Part shown: in pieces, positions 1 through 7,058 of the stretch | How positions within the stretch are numbered: the first letter of the stretch is position 1 | How the letters are laid out: each line of letters opens with the position of its first letter | Source of the DNA: an uncultured Lachnospiraceae bacterium | GTDB lineage: Bacteria; Bacillota; Clostridia; Lachnospirales; Lachnospiraceae | NCBI GenBank assembly: GCA_910588565.1 | Contig: CAJUPF010000071.1 | Coordinates: 1 to 14,287 of the forward strand | Direction of reading: 5' to 3' | DNA length: 14,287 nucleotides | Program-made: the position numbers and the translations under genes | The notes under the pieces: model-generated | Seen by the model: only the letters and a program-made list of their open reading frames with translations | Database searches by the model: none | What the model was told of the DNA's origin: nothing

Positions 1-56
1 GCAAAATGGAGGCAATAGACGCGAAAATTATGAAAAGAACGGAGGAAACATCATGA
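1..56 (+). CDS. mrpE: C-terminal tail of probable MrpE/MnhE antiporter subunit (partial)
   Basis: Only the last 17 codons are in the window, in the frame that begins at base 3, ending with TGA at 54-56. The readable end is KMEAIDAKIMKRTEETS. This stop overlaps the start codon of the next gene as ATGA, so the two are translationally coupled. The identity rests on position: in Mrp, Mnh and Mbh operons the gene before MrpF is MrpE (MbhA), and a short charged tail after the last membrane segment fits that small subunit. No diagnostic motif of MrpE is visible, so the family name is inference from synteny. Confidence 0.6.
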   Translation, partial: KMEAIDAKIMKRTEETS

Positions 57-448
57 GCGGCGGTATTACATTGTTAGAAAGAGCTTATCATGGATTTTTT
101 GCAGCGCTTTTAATCGTCCTTGCTCTGCTGTTCCTTACCTGTCTGATACGCGCTGTATTGGGCCCTACGATTGCAGACCGGATTGTGGCAGTCAATATGA
201 TGGGAACAATGGTAATGGTGGCGATTGCGACGCTGGCAGTGATGTTTCAGGAAGGATATCTGGTGGATATCTGTCTGATATATGCCATGATCAGTTTTCT
301 GGCGGTTATTATCTTAAGTAAAGTATACATGGGCGTATATTATGAAAAAAAAGGCGGAAAAAAGCGCAGTAAAGAGGAAATCCCAGAAGGCATACCTGTA
401 TGCCCGAATAGCATAGACGATCATAAGGGAGACAAGAAAGGGGAGTGA
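53..448 (+). CDS. mrpF: Na+/H+ antiporter subunit MrpF/MnhF (MbhB-like)
   Basis: This is a 131-residue protein with three predicted membrane helices at about residues 15-34, 45-65 and 68-93. The family signature LGPTIADR at 36-43 is followed by the GT-rich second helix and by the third helix that begins around LVDICLIYAM, as in MrpF proteins. It is a small integral subunit of the multisubunit cation/proton antiporter complex. MrpF is usually about 90 residues; this copy has about 35 extra residues at its C-terminus (KKGGKKRSKEE onward), lysine-rich and probably cytoplasmic. The ATG is set by a GGAGG ribosome site at 41-45, and it overlaps the stop of the preceding gene. Its TGA at 446-448 lies just before the start of mrpG. 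Confidence 0.93.
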   Translation: MSGGITLLERAYHGFFAALLIVLALLFLTCLIRAVLGPTIADRIVAVNMMGTMVMVAIATLAVMFQEGYLVDICLIYAMISFLAVIILSKVYMGVYYEKKGGKKRSKEEIPEGIPVCPNSIDDHKGDKKGE

Positions 449-453
449 CAAAC

Positions 454-834
454 ATGGTAATGGAATGGGTTCGGTTTTTGATTGTTATATTTTTTGTCCT
501 GTTTGGAATGTCAATTTTCTTTCTGGAGATTTTTGGCGTGTACCGGTTCCGGTTTGTCCTGAACCGGATGCAGATAGCGGCGACCGGGGATACCCTTGGA
601 ATCGGGCTTTGCCTGGTGGGTTTGATGGCTGCAAACGGATTTAACTGGGCGACAGCGAAGATGGCGCTGGTGATTGTATTTTTGTGGTGCGCATCTCCGG
701 TATCCTCCCATATGATTGCACGGATGGAATGCGCTACGGATGAAACGCTGCTATCCAACTGCCGTGTAGTGACGCTTGAGGAAGTAGAGCGGGAAGCGAA
801 GGAGGAAGGAGAAGGTAAGGATGGAGATATTTAA
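454..834 (+). CDS. mrpG: Na+/H+ antiporter subunit MrpG/MnhG (MbhC-like)
   Basis: This is a 126-residue membrane protein with three helices at roughly 5-27, 47-67 and 70-90. The second half carries the MrpG pattern: FGVYRFRFVLNRMQIA (usually iGllRlpDvyaRlHAat), then TLGIGLCLVG, then ASPVSSHMIAR (usually tsPvaaHaiaRAA). It is a small structural subunit of the antiporter. I place the start at ATG 454 because GGGGAG at 440-445 lies at good spacing before it. A GTG at 445 would overlap the mrpF stop but would put the start on top of the ribosome site. The gene ends inside the next one, with a 14-base overlap at 821-834. The glutamate-rich C-terminal tail is probably cytoplasmic. Confidence 0.9.
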   Translation: MVMEWVRFLIVIFFVLFGMSIFFLEIFGVYRFRFVLNRMQIAATGDTLGIGLCLVGLMAANGFNWATAKMALVIVFLWCASPVSSHMIARMECATDETLLSNCRVVTLEEVEREAKEEGEGKDGDI

Positions 835-1105
835 CGCGATCTTATTGGGATTTTTGGTGATCTGCGCTGTTTCGGTCAGTTTTTCCAAAAATCTGCTGAA
901 TTCCATTTTGATTTTTATGTCCTACAGCCTGATTATGTCGATTATCTGGATTTTGCTGGAATCTCCGGATCTTGCGATTACGGAAGCGGCTGTGGGAGCG
1001 GGAGTAACAAGTATTTTATTTTTTGTTACGTTGAAAAAAATCCATGCGCTGCAGCAGGAAGCAAAGGAGGACGATACCGATGAGCCATATCCGAAAACAA
1101 AGTGA
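821..1105 (+). CDS. MbhD-type (DUF4040) antiporter subunit, equivalent to part of the MrpA C-terminus
   Basis: This is a 94-residue protein with three membrane helices (about 4-22, 27-47, 55-72) and a charged C-terminal tail. The motif SPDLAITEAAVGAGVTS at 48-64 is the hallmark of the MbhD/DUF4040 family, including the conserved PDLAITEA segment. In canonical Mrp operons this domain is fused to the C-terminal part of MrpA; in the archaeal Mbh and Mbs complexes it is a separate small subunit, as here. Within the complex this part belongs to the structural interface next to the ion channels (family knowledge). AAGGAGGA lies at 800-807, within mrpG, 13 bases before the ATG. The gene overlaps mrpG by 14 bases and the next gene by 26. 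Confidence 0.88.
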   Translation: MEIFNAILLGFLVICAVSVSFSKNLLNSILIFMSYSLIMSIIWILLESPDLAITEAAVGAGVTSILFFVTLKKIHALQQEAKEDDTDEPYPKTK

Positions 1106-2042
1106 ATATGAAAAAACATTTGCGTCAAAATTTTTCCAGTGGTTAGGCGGAGAGAAGGATTCCTTTACCGGTAATATGGAAATGCGTCCCCAGAAGGAGT
1201 ACATGGAGGAAGAAGCTACCATTGAAGAGCGTATGAAAGATCGGCAGCAGGCGCTGGCGGAAGTATATGACAGTGTGCATAATAAGGAGCTGTTGTTTTT
1301 CAATAAGCTTTATAAGTGCTTTAGTATTGTGTTTTGTATTGCGATTGTCGCAGTGCTGATTTATACCGTTTCGTATCTTCCCTCTGTGGGAGCCGAGGAT
1401 AAACCAACGAATAATATTGTGTCTGATACTTATATTACAAACGGCCTGGAAGATACGGGCGCGGTGAATATTGTAACCGGCATGATTTTGTCTTACCGTG
1501 CTTTTGATACCTTTGGAGAAACGAATGTGTTGTTTATTGCCACTTGCTGCGTGATGATTATGCTGATGGTGGATGAGAAGGAATTATCTAAGAATAAGGA
1601 CTCGAATGATCGTATTTTTGAGCCGAAAAATGATGCGATTCTTCAGGTAATTGCGACATTGCTGGTTCCGATTGTATTTCTGTTCGGTATCTATATTATC
1701 TTAAACGGCCATCTTTCGCCGGGCGGCGGCTTTTCCGGAGGGGCGATGATTGGGGCCGGGATGATTTTGTATGTGGCGGCATTTGGATTTGAGAAGACCG
1801 GCAGGTTTTTTAATGAAAACGTGTATAAATGCGTGAAGGTGACGGCGCTGATCTGTTACGGATGTATTGTGACCTACTATTTTCTGACCGGGGCGAATGG
1901 GTTTGAGAGCCTGATTCCGCTGGGAACGCCCGGAAAGATTTTAAGCGGCGGGATTACGCTGCCAATCAATATTTTTGTCGGCTCTGAGGTTGCATGTACG
2001 ATGTATGCGTTTTATGCATTGTTTCGAAGGGGAGGACTGTAA
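1080..2042 (+). CDS. mrpB: MbhE-MnhB fusion antiporter subunit with N-terminal cytoplasmic extension
   Basis: This is a 320-residue protein in three parts. Residues 1-75 are charged and soluble (glutamate/lysine rich, probably helical) and match no family I recognise. Residues about 78-165 hold two helices joined by an outside loop with TGAVNIVTGMILSYRAFDT (126-144), the MbhE signature. Residues about 185-318 are an MnhB/MrpB domain with four helices and the motif LSPGGGFSGGAMIGAG (212-227). In Mrp complexes the MbhE part ends MrpA, whereas in Mbh it is a separate gene; here it is joined to MrpB. An upstream in-frame start at 1044 exists, but ATG 1080 has AAAGGAGG at 1063-1070 in good position. 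The gene overlaps its upstream neighbour by 26 bases, and the next gene starts directly after its stop. Confidence 0.88.
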   Translation: MSHIRKQSEYEKTFASKFFQWLGGEKDSFTGNMEMRPQKEYMEEEATIEERMKDRQQALAEVYDSVHNKELLFFNKLYKCFSIVFCIAIVAVLIYTVSYLPSVGAEDKPTNNIVSDTYITNGLEDTGAVNIVTGMILSYRAFDTFGETNVLFIATCCVMIMLMVDEKELSKNKDSNDRIFEPKNDAILQVIATLLVPIVFLFGIYIILNGHLSPGGGFSGGAMIGAGMILYVAAFGFEKTGRFFNENVYKCVKVTALICYGCIVTYYFLTGANGFESLIPLGTPGKILSGGITLPINIFVGSEVACTMYAFYALFRRGGL

Positions 2043-2417
2043 ATGGGAGAGCATCTGTTGGCGAATTACGCGGAAGCGGTGGCCATGTTTTTGTTCGGCA
2101 TCGGGTTTACGAATCTGCTGCTGCAGAAGAATATGATTAAAAAGATTATCGGTTTAAATATTATGGATACGGCAGTATATCTGTTTCTTGCAGAAAAAGG
2201 CTATATCGAAGGGCACATTGCGCCGATTGTCGTAAATGGCGATTTAAGCCCGGAGACGTATATCAACCCTGTGCCAAGCGGCCTGGTACTGACGGGGATT
2301 GTGGTGTCCGTATCAGTGACGGCGCTGATGCTGTCGCTGACGATCCGGCTGTACCGCAGGTACCACACGCTGGATTTGGATGAAATTACGATTCGACTGA
2401 AAAAGGAAGGACTATAA
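2043..2417 (+). CDS. mrpC: Na+/H+ antiporter subunit MrpC/MnhC (NuoK-like, MbhG-like)
   Basis: This is a 124-residue protein with three membrane helices at about 8-25, 34-50 and 80-103. The pattern NPVPSGLVLTGIVVSVSVTA (75-94) is the typical NuoK/MrpC segment (DPlpqALvLTaIVI), where the related complex I subunit has its third helix. MrpC proteins form part of the ion path between the large antiporter subunits and the rest of the complex. The length is normal for the family. The start directly follows the previous stop, with GGGGAGGA at 2030-2037 as ribosome site. Its TAA (2415-2417) shares one base with the ATG of the next gene, so the two are coupled. Confidence 0.92.
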   Translation: MGEHLLANYAEAVAMFLFGIGFTNLLLQKNMIKKIIGLNIMDTAVYLFLAEKGYIEGHIAPIVVNGDLSPETYINPVPSGLVLTGIVVSVSVTALMLSLTIRLYRRYHTLDLDEITIRLKKEGL

Positions 2418-3955
2418 TGGAGATTATAAGAAATTTTCCCTGCCTTTCTATTCTGCTGGCCATGTTTTCTGCAATTATCAGTTCAGCGCTGAAAGGAAAA
2501 GGGGCAAGATGGCTGAATACATTCGTTATTATAGTGGTGGGGGCATTGTCTGCGGCCGCACTGTATATGACAATGACAACCGGTGAGAGCTATGTATATG
2601 TGATGGGGCATGTTCCGGCTCCTTTTGGAAATGAAATCCGATTTGGTTCACTTGAGCCGGGAGTGGCGCTGTTTTTCTGCGTAATTATGCTTTTATCCTT
2701 AAACGGAGGGCGGAAAAAACTGTTGCTGGAAATCGATCCGGGGAAGGAAAATCTATACTATATTATGGTAGATCTGCTGTTAAGCTCCCTGTTGGCCCTG
2801 GTGTATACCAATGACTTATTTACTGCGTATGTATTTGTGGAAATCAATACAATTGCGGCCTGCGGGCTGATTATGATTACAGAGCGGGGGCGGACGATTG
2901 AAGCGGCGGCCCGCTATATGATTATGAGCCTGCTTGGCTCCGGTCTTTTTCTGATTGGAATCTGTCTGCTGTATGATATGACGGGGCATTTGCTGATGAG
3001 CTATATCAGAGTCAGCATTGAAGATATTGTGGCCAGTGGGATGTACCATGCGCCGCTTTTGGTAACGATCGCGCTGATTGTGGTGGGCCTTGCGATTAAA
3101 AGCGCTTTGTTTCCGTTCCACGCCTGGCTGCCGGATGCGTATGGATATTCTACGGTGTCTTCTGCGGCGATGCTGTCCAGCCTGGTATCCAAGGGCTATA
3201 TCTTTTTACTGATTAAACTGATTTACCGGGTAATCGGATTTGACACTTTCTTAAACAGCAGGATTATTAATGTGCTGTTTGTATTTGGACTTGCCGGGAT
3301 GATTATGGGATCGATCAGCGCAATTCGGGAAAATGATATCCGCAGAATGATTTCCTTTTCATCTGTAGCGCAGATCGGATATATCTACATGGGATTTGGA
3401 CTTGGGACTTCCGCCGGAATGGTGGCTTCGATTTTCCATATTCTGTCCCATGCGGCAACCAAATCCCTGCTGTTTGTCTCTGGTGTGGGACTGACGGATG
3501 TCTCCGGGGGACACAAAGAGTTTGTGGAGCTGACCGGCTCCGGTTACCGGAATGTGGCGGCGGGAATTGCATTTATGGTAGGTTCCCTTTCTATGGTGGG
3601 CATTCCGGCATTTTCCGGGTTTATCAGCAAGCTGCTGTTCGCCCAGGCGGCAGTGCAGCATAACCAGTTTGCCAAGCTGCTTCCGACGCTGATTGTACTT
3701 GCAGTCAGTACGGTGCTGAACACGATTTATTTTATGAAAACTGTGATTCGGATTTATACGCCGACGGGCGGGACCTCTTATGTCGCGCCTGGAAATGCAC
3801 GGCATGAGGATCAGAAGTACGCGTCTGTATCTATCAAAGAGAATCCGCTGTATGTGATAACATTATTGTGCTTTATTATATTAAATATTATTCTCGGAAT
3901 GTGTTCACAGCCGATTACAGATTGGATTACACAGGGCTTATCCGTTTTTGCGTAA
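2417..3955 (+). CDS. mrpD: Large proton-channel subunit MrpD-like (MbhH/NuoN-type), first of four
   Basis: This is a 512-residue, highly hydrophobic protein with about 14 membrane helices, of the proton-conducting transporter family shared by MrpA, MrpD and NuoL/M/N. The channel residues of the family are present: Glu142 in FVEINTIAA, Lys228 in LAIKSALFPFHAWLP, Lys259 in SSLVSKGY, His341/His345/Lys349 in FHILSHAATKS, and Lys405 in SGFISKLL. The TM8 region (DAYGYSTVSSAAMLSS) is of the MrpD kind. It should carry one proton or ion path in the complex. The start overlaps the mrpC stop; GGAAGGA at 2405-2411 serves as ribosome site. After it comes a 67-base gap holding two hairpins. The order C-D matches all Mrp and Mbh operons. 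Confidence 0.92.
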   Translation: MEIIRNFPCLSILLAMFSAIISSALKGKGARWLNTFVIIVVGALSAAALYMTMTTGESYVYVMGHVPAPFGNEIRFGSLEPGVALFFCVIMLLSLNGGRKKLLLEIDPGKENLYYIMVDLLLSSLLALVYTNDLFTAYVFVEINTIAACGLIMITERGRTIEAAARYMIMSLLGSGLFLIGICLLYDMTGHLLMSYIRVSIEDIVASGMYHAPLLVTIALIVVGLAIKSALFPFHAWLPDAYGYSTVSSAAMLSSLVSKGYIFLLIKLIYRVIGFDTFLNSRIINVLFVFGLAGMIMGSISAIRENDIRRMISFSSVAQIGYIYMGFGLGTSAGMVASIFHILSHAATKSLLFVSGVGLTDVSGGHKEFVELTGSGYRNVAAGIAFMVGSLSMVGIPAFSGFISKLLFAQAAVQHNQFAKLLPTLIVLAVSTVLNTIYFMKTVIRIYTPTGGTSYVAPGNARHEDQKYASVSIKENPLYVITLLCFIILNIILGMCSQPITDWITQGLSVFA

Positions 3956-4008
3956 CAGTGAAGCCGGAGGGCTGAACTGTTATGCATAGAGAGATACCCG
4001 AAGGGTAT
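3954..4008 (+). other. Two tandem hairpins in the gap between the first and second MrpD-like genes
   Basis: The first hairpin pairs AACAGT (3954-3959) with ACTGTT (3976-3981) and has an inner AGCC/GGCT stem. The second is a perfect 6-bp stem ATACCC (3994-3999) / GGGTAT (4003-4008) closed by a GAA triloop. It ends immediately before the GGGAGG ribosome site (4009-4014) of the next gene. Neither is followed by a T-run, so these do not look like terminators. They may mark an mRNA processing or stabilising site, or tune translation of the downstream gene; that function is inference. Confidence 0.5.
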
Positions 4009-4022
4009 GGGAGGAAAAGAAG

Positions 4023-5495
4023 ATGGATTATATATTGCTTCTGCCTGTGGTTTTCCCGATTCTGGCAGGAATTATATTGTTATTAAAAAAAGAATATCAA
4101 AAAAGAACGACGCTGCTTGTGTCTGTGGGAATAGTATTGCTCCTGACCGGAGGCCTGGCATTTGGCGGGATTTTTCTGGCAGAGGAAGGCATAACGGCAT
4201 TTTATCTGACAAGGACGCTTCCGATCTTTTTTAAAGTGGATACTTTAGGCGGTTTTTTTGCTGGGATTGTTACGGTTGTCTGGATACTGGCAGGATTTTT
4301 TTCGTTTGAATATATGAAACATGAGAAGAACGAAAAGCGGTATTATGGGTTTTATCTGATTATTTTTGGCATATTGATAGGTCTGGGGTTTGCCGGAAAT
4401 CTGATTACCATGTATCTGTTTTATGAATTTATGACGCTTGCTTCTATGCCTCTGGTTCTGCACAGCCAGACAAGGGAGGCTGTGATGGCAGGATTAAAGT
4501 ATTTGTTTTTTTCTTTTGCAGGGGCGTATATGGCATTGTTTGGCATATATTTTATCTGCCATTATGGGGCTACGCTGGAATTTGCCGGGAAAGGCGTGAT
4601 TCCTGCGTCTGTACTTTCGGAGCACAGTACGCTGTTTCTTGTAGTCACAATGCTGATGCTGATCGGGTTTGGCGTAAAGGCGGGAATGTTTCCGCTGCAC
4701 GCGTGGCTTCCAACGGCGCATCCGGTGGCGCCGGGACCAGCGTCTGCGGCATTATCCGGCGTGATTGTAAAAGCTGGCGTACTGGCGGTTATCCGTGTGG
4801 TATATCAGATGATTGGCGTGGAATTCCTGCGGGGAACCTGGGTGCAGACAGTATGGATGACGCTGGCGCTGATTACGGTATTTATGGGTTCTCTGCTTGC
4901 ATTTCGAGAGCCTGTGCTAAAAAAGCGGCTGGCCTATTCTACGGTGAGCCAGCTTTCCTATATTCTGTTTGGACTGGCTGTGATGGAGCCGGAGGCGATG
5001 AGCGGGGCGCTGCTTCATGCGGCGGCGCATGCGTTTATTAAAGTTGCACTGTTTTTGTGTGCGGCAGCGATTATTTATCAGACCGGCTGCAAGCGCGTGG
5101 AGGAATTGCGCGGAATTGGCAGGGGGATGCCGGTAACATTATGGTGTTATACGATTGTGTCTTTGGGACTGATTGGAATCCCGCCTGCAAGCGGATTTGT
5201 CAGTAAGTGGCATTTGGCTGTGGGTGCGTTACATTCCGGTATTCCGGTATTTTCCTGGCTTGGCCCGGTTGTGCTGCTGGTAAGTGCGCTGCTGACTGCA
5301 GGATATTTGCTTCCGATTACGATGCAGGGATTTTTTCCGGGTGAGCATTATGACGCTTCCCGTTTTGAACACAAGGAACCATCGGTTCTGATGCTGGTTC
5401 CGCTGCTGATACTTGCAGCAATGACGATACTGATTGGTATTATGCCGGGGATTCTGACAGGCGCTCTGGATGCGTTTGCCGGATGGGTGATGTAA
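4023..5495 (+). CDS. Large proton-channel subunit, NuoM/MrpD-like, second of four
   Basis: This is a 490-residue polytopic membrane protein of the NuoL/M/N-MrpA/D family with about 14 helices. The expected channel residues are present: Glu135 in LFYEFMTLAS, Lys219 in GFGVKAGMFPLHAWLP, Lys250 in SGVIVKAG, His332/His336/Lys340 in LHAAAHAFIKV, and Lys395 in SGFVSKWH. The stretch HPVAPGPASAALSG (233-246) before TM8 is of the NuoM/hydrogenase-4 type. The ATG follows GGGAGG at 4009-4014. The gene is 12 bases from the next, which is clearly its paralogue: both share FLRGTW, TREA, STVSQLSYILFG and SKW segments in register. I infer that it arose by tandem duplication inside the operon. Confidence 0.9.
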   Translation: MDYILLLPVVFPILAGIILLLKKEYQKRTTLLVSVGIVLLLTGGLAFGGIFLAEEGITAFYLTRTLPIFFKVDTLGGFFAGIVTVVWILAGFFSFEYMKHEKNEKRYYGFYLIIFGILIGLGFAGNLITMYLFYEFMTLASMPLVLHSQTREAVMAGLKYLFFSFAGAYMALFGIYFICHYGATLEFAGKGVIPASVLSEHSTLFLVVTMLMLIGFGVKAGMFPLHAWLPTAHPVAPGPASAALSGVIVKAGVLAVIRVVYQMIGVEFLRGTWVQTVWMTLALITVFMGSLLAFREPVLKKRLAYSTVSQLSYILFGLAVMEPEAMSGALLHAAAHAFIKVALFLCAAAIIYQTGCKRVEELRGIGRGMPVTLWCYTIVSLGLIGIPPASGFVSKWHLAVGALHSGIPVFSWLGPVVLLVSALLTAGYLLPITMQGFFPGEHYDASRFEHKEPSVLMLVPLLILAAMTILIGIMPGILTGALDAFAGWVM

Positions 5496-5507
5496 GGAGG
5501 GGAATCT

Positions 5508-6983
5508 ATGAATGCGTTTATTTTGTTTTTCGTTGTGCTGATTCCCTGCATTGGCGGGGTGCTGACCGCTGTGATTCCGTGGAAAAAACGAACGCATATG
5601 CTTGTTTTTCTGGAAGGGCTTGTGATTGCAAATTCTGTTCTGGTCTGGCTGCTGCTGTTTCATCCTCCGCAGGAAATGTTTACGATGATCAATCTGACCG
5701 GTAATCTGACACTGGCATTTAAACTGGACGGGCTGGGCAGTATCTTTGCCGGGCTGGTATCGTTTCTGTGGCCTTTGGCGACATTGTATGCGTTTGAATA
5801 TATGACAAAAGAAGAGCATGAAAAGGTGTTCTTTATGTTTTATACGGTGACGTATGGCGTGACGCTTGGGATTGCCCTGGCGGATAATATTGTGACAATG
5901 TACTGCTTCTATGAGCTTCTGACCCTTGTTACAGTGCCTCTGGTAATGCATACGCTGACAAGAGAAGCGATTCTGGCAAGCCGTAAATATCTGTACTATT
6001 CGATTGGAGGGGCGGCGTTTGCGTTTATCGGCATGATCTTTATCCTGATCTATGGGGAAAGTCCGGACTTTATTCTGGGCGGCGTTCTGGATGCGGCGAA
6101 GCTTGGAGAAGGGACGAATGTATTTCTGCTGATTTATGTGCTGGCTTTCTTTGGATTTGGCGTAAAAGCGGCTGTATGCCCGTTTAATTCCTGGCTGCCG
6201 CAGGCAGGTGTGGCGCCGACTCCGGTTACTGCGCTGCTTCATGCTGTTGCAGTCGTAAAATCCGGCGCGTTTGCAATTATGCGTTTGACATATTACTGCT
6301 TTGGCGCAGATTTTTTGCGGGGCACCTGGGCGCAGTATCTGGTAATGGCAGTGGTGATGTTTACAATTGTGTATGGATGCAGTATGGCGTTAAAAGAAAC
6401 GCATTTGAAACGGCGTCTTGCGTTTTCTACAATCAGTAACCTGTCCTATATTCTGTTTGGCGTTGTCATTATGACGCCTCTGGGGCTGGTGGGCGCATTA
6501 AGCCATATGGTATTTCATGCGTTTATGAAAATCTGTTCTTTTTTCTGCGCCGGTGCGGTTATGCATCAGACCGAGCGGCACTATATTCATCAATTGGATG
6601 GGCTTGGAAGGAAAATGCCGCGTGTATTCGCCGTTTTTACGCTTTCGGCATTGGCGTTAATGGGTGTGCCGGGGCTTTGCGGATTTATCAGTAAATGGAA
6701 TCTTGCGGCAGCGGCGATTGACAGCGGAAATGTACTGGCCTATTTTGGTATAGGCACACTTTTGATTTCCGCGCTGCTGACGGCAATTTATATGCTGACA
6801 ATTGTGGTGCGGGCCTATTTTCCGGGTGCAGACTTTGATTATAGTAAAATTGCGGATATACGAGATCCGAACTGGCAGATGCTTTTGCCGCTGTTTGTCT
6901 TTGTAATTGGAATTGTCGGATTTGGGCTGTGCTCGGCTCCGGTTACGGAATTGTTTCTGTCGATTGCGCAGGGAGGTTTTTAG
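5508..6983 (+). CDS. Large proton-channel subunit, MrpA-core/NuoL-like, third of four
   Basis: This is a 491-residue polytopic membrane protein of the same family, collinear with the gene before it. Channel residues present are Glu136 in CFYELLTLV, Lys220 in GFGVKAAVCPF, Lys251 in AVAVVKSG, His333/His337/Lys341 in SHMVFHAFMKI, and Lys396 in CGFISKWN. Two things differ from its paralogue. The usual His of the HAWLP motif is Asn227 (PFNSWLP). The TM8 signature is APTPVTALLHAVAVVK, which is the MrpA/NuoL pattern (APTPVSAxLHAaTMVKAG). It may therefore play the MrpA N-terminal role, since the MrpA C-terminal domains are separate genes in this operon; this is inference. Start ATG 5508 is preceded by AAGGAGGGG (5494-5502). 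Confidence 0.9.
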   Translation: MNAFILFFVVLIPCIGGVLTAVIPWKKRTHMLVFLEGLVIANSVLVWLLLFHPPQEMFTMINLTGNLTLAFKLDGLGSIFAGLVSFLWPLATLYAFEYMTKEEHEKVFFMFYTVTYGVTLGIALADNIVTMYCFYELLTLVTVPLVMHTLTREAILASRKYLYYSIGGAAFAFIGMIFILIYGESPDFILGGVLDAAKLGEGTNVFLLIYVLAFFGFGVKAAVCPFNSWLPQAGVAPTPVTALLHAVAVVKSGAFAIMRLTYYCFGADFLRGTWAQYLVMAVVMFTIVYGCSMALKETHLKRRLAFSTISNLSYILFGVVIMTPLGLVGALSHMVFHAFMKICSFFCAGAVMHQTERHYIHQLDGLGRKMPRVFAVFTLSALALMGVPGLCGFISKWNLAAAAIDSGNVLAYFGIGTLLISALLTAIYMLTIVVRAYFPGADFDYSKIADIRDPNWQMLLPLFVFVIGIVGFGLCSAPVTELFLSIAQGGF

Positions 6984-7058
6984 TGAGCGCTTTAACTTCC
7001 TGTGCGGCAGACGGTACTGTGCAGCGGGCGGAATTTATCTTTGGAGGGAGAACATAGG

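Noticed and set aside
1044..1079. Longer start for the MbhE-MnhB fusion gene (adding 12 residues)
   Set aside because: ATG 1080 has a strong AAAGGAGG site at proper distance, while the upstream start has none and lies deeper in the preceding gene.
5229..6242. A 337-codon open frame on the minus strand across the second and third large subunit genes
   Set aside because: It lies opposite two strongly supported membrane-protein genes, reads as a Gln/Arg/His-rich composition typical of antisense to hydrophobic codons, and has no family features.
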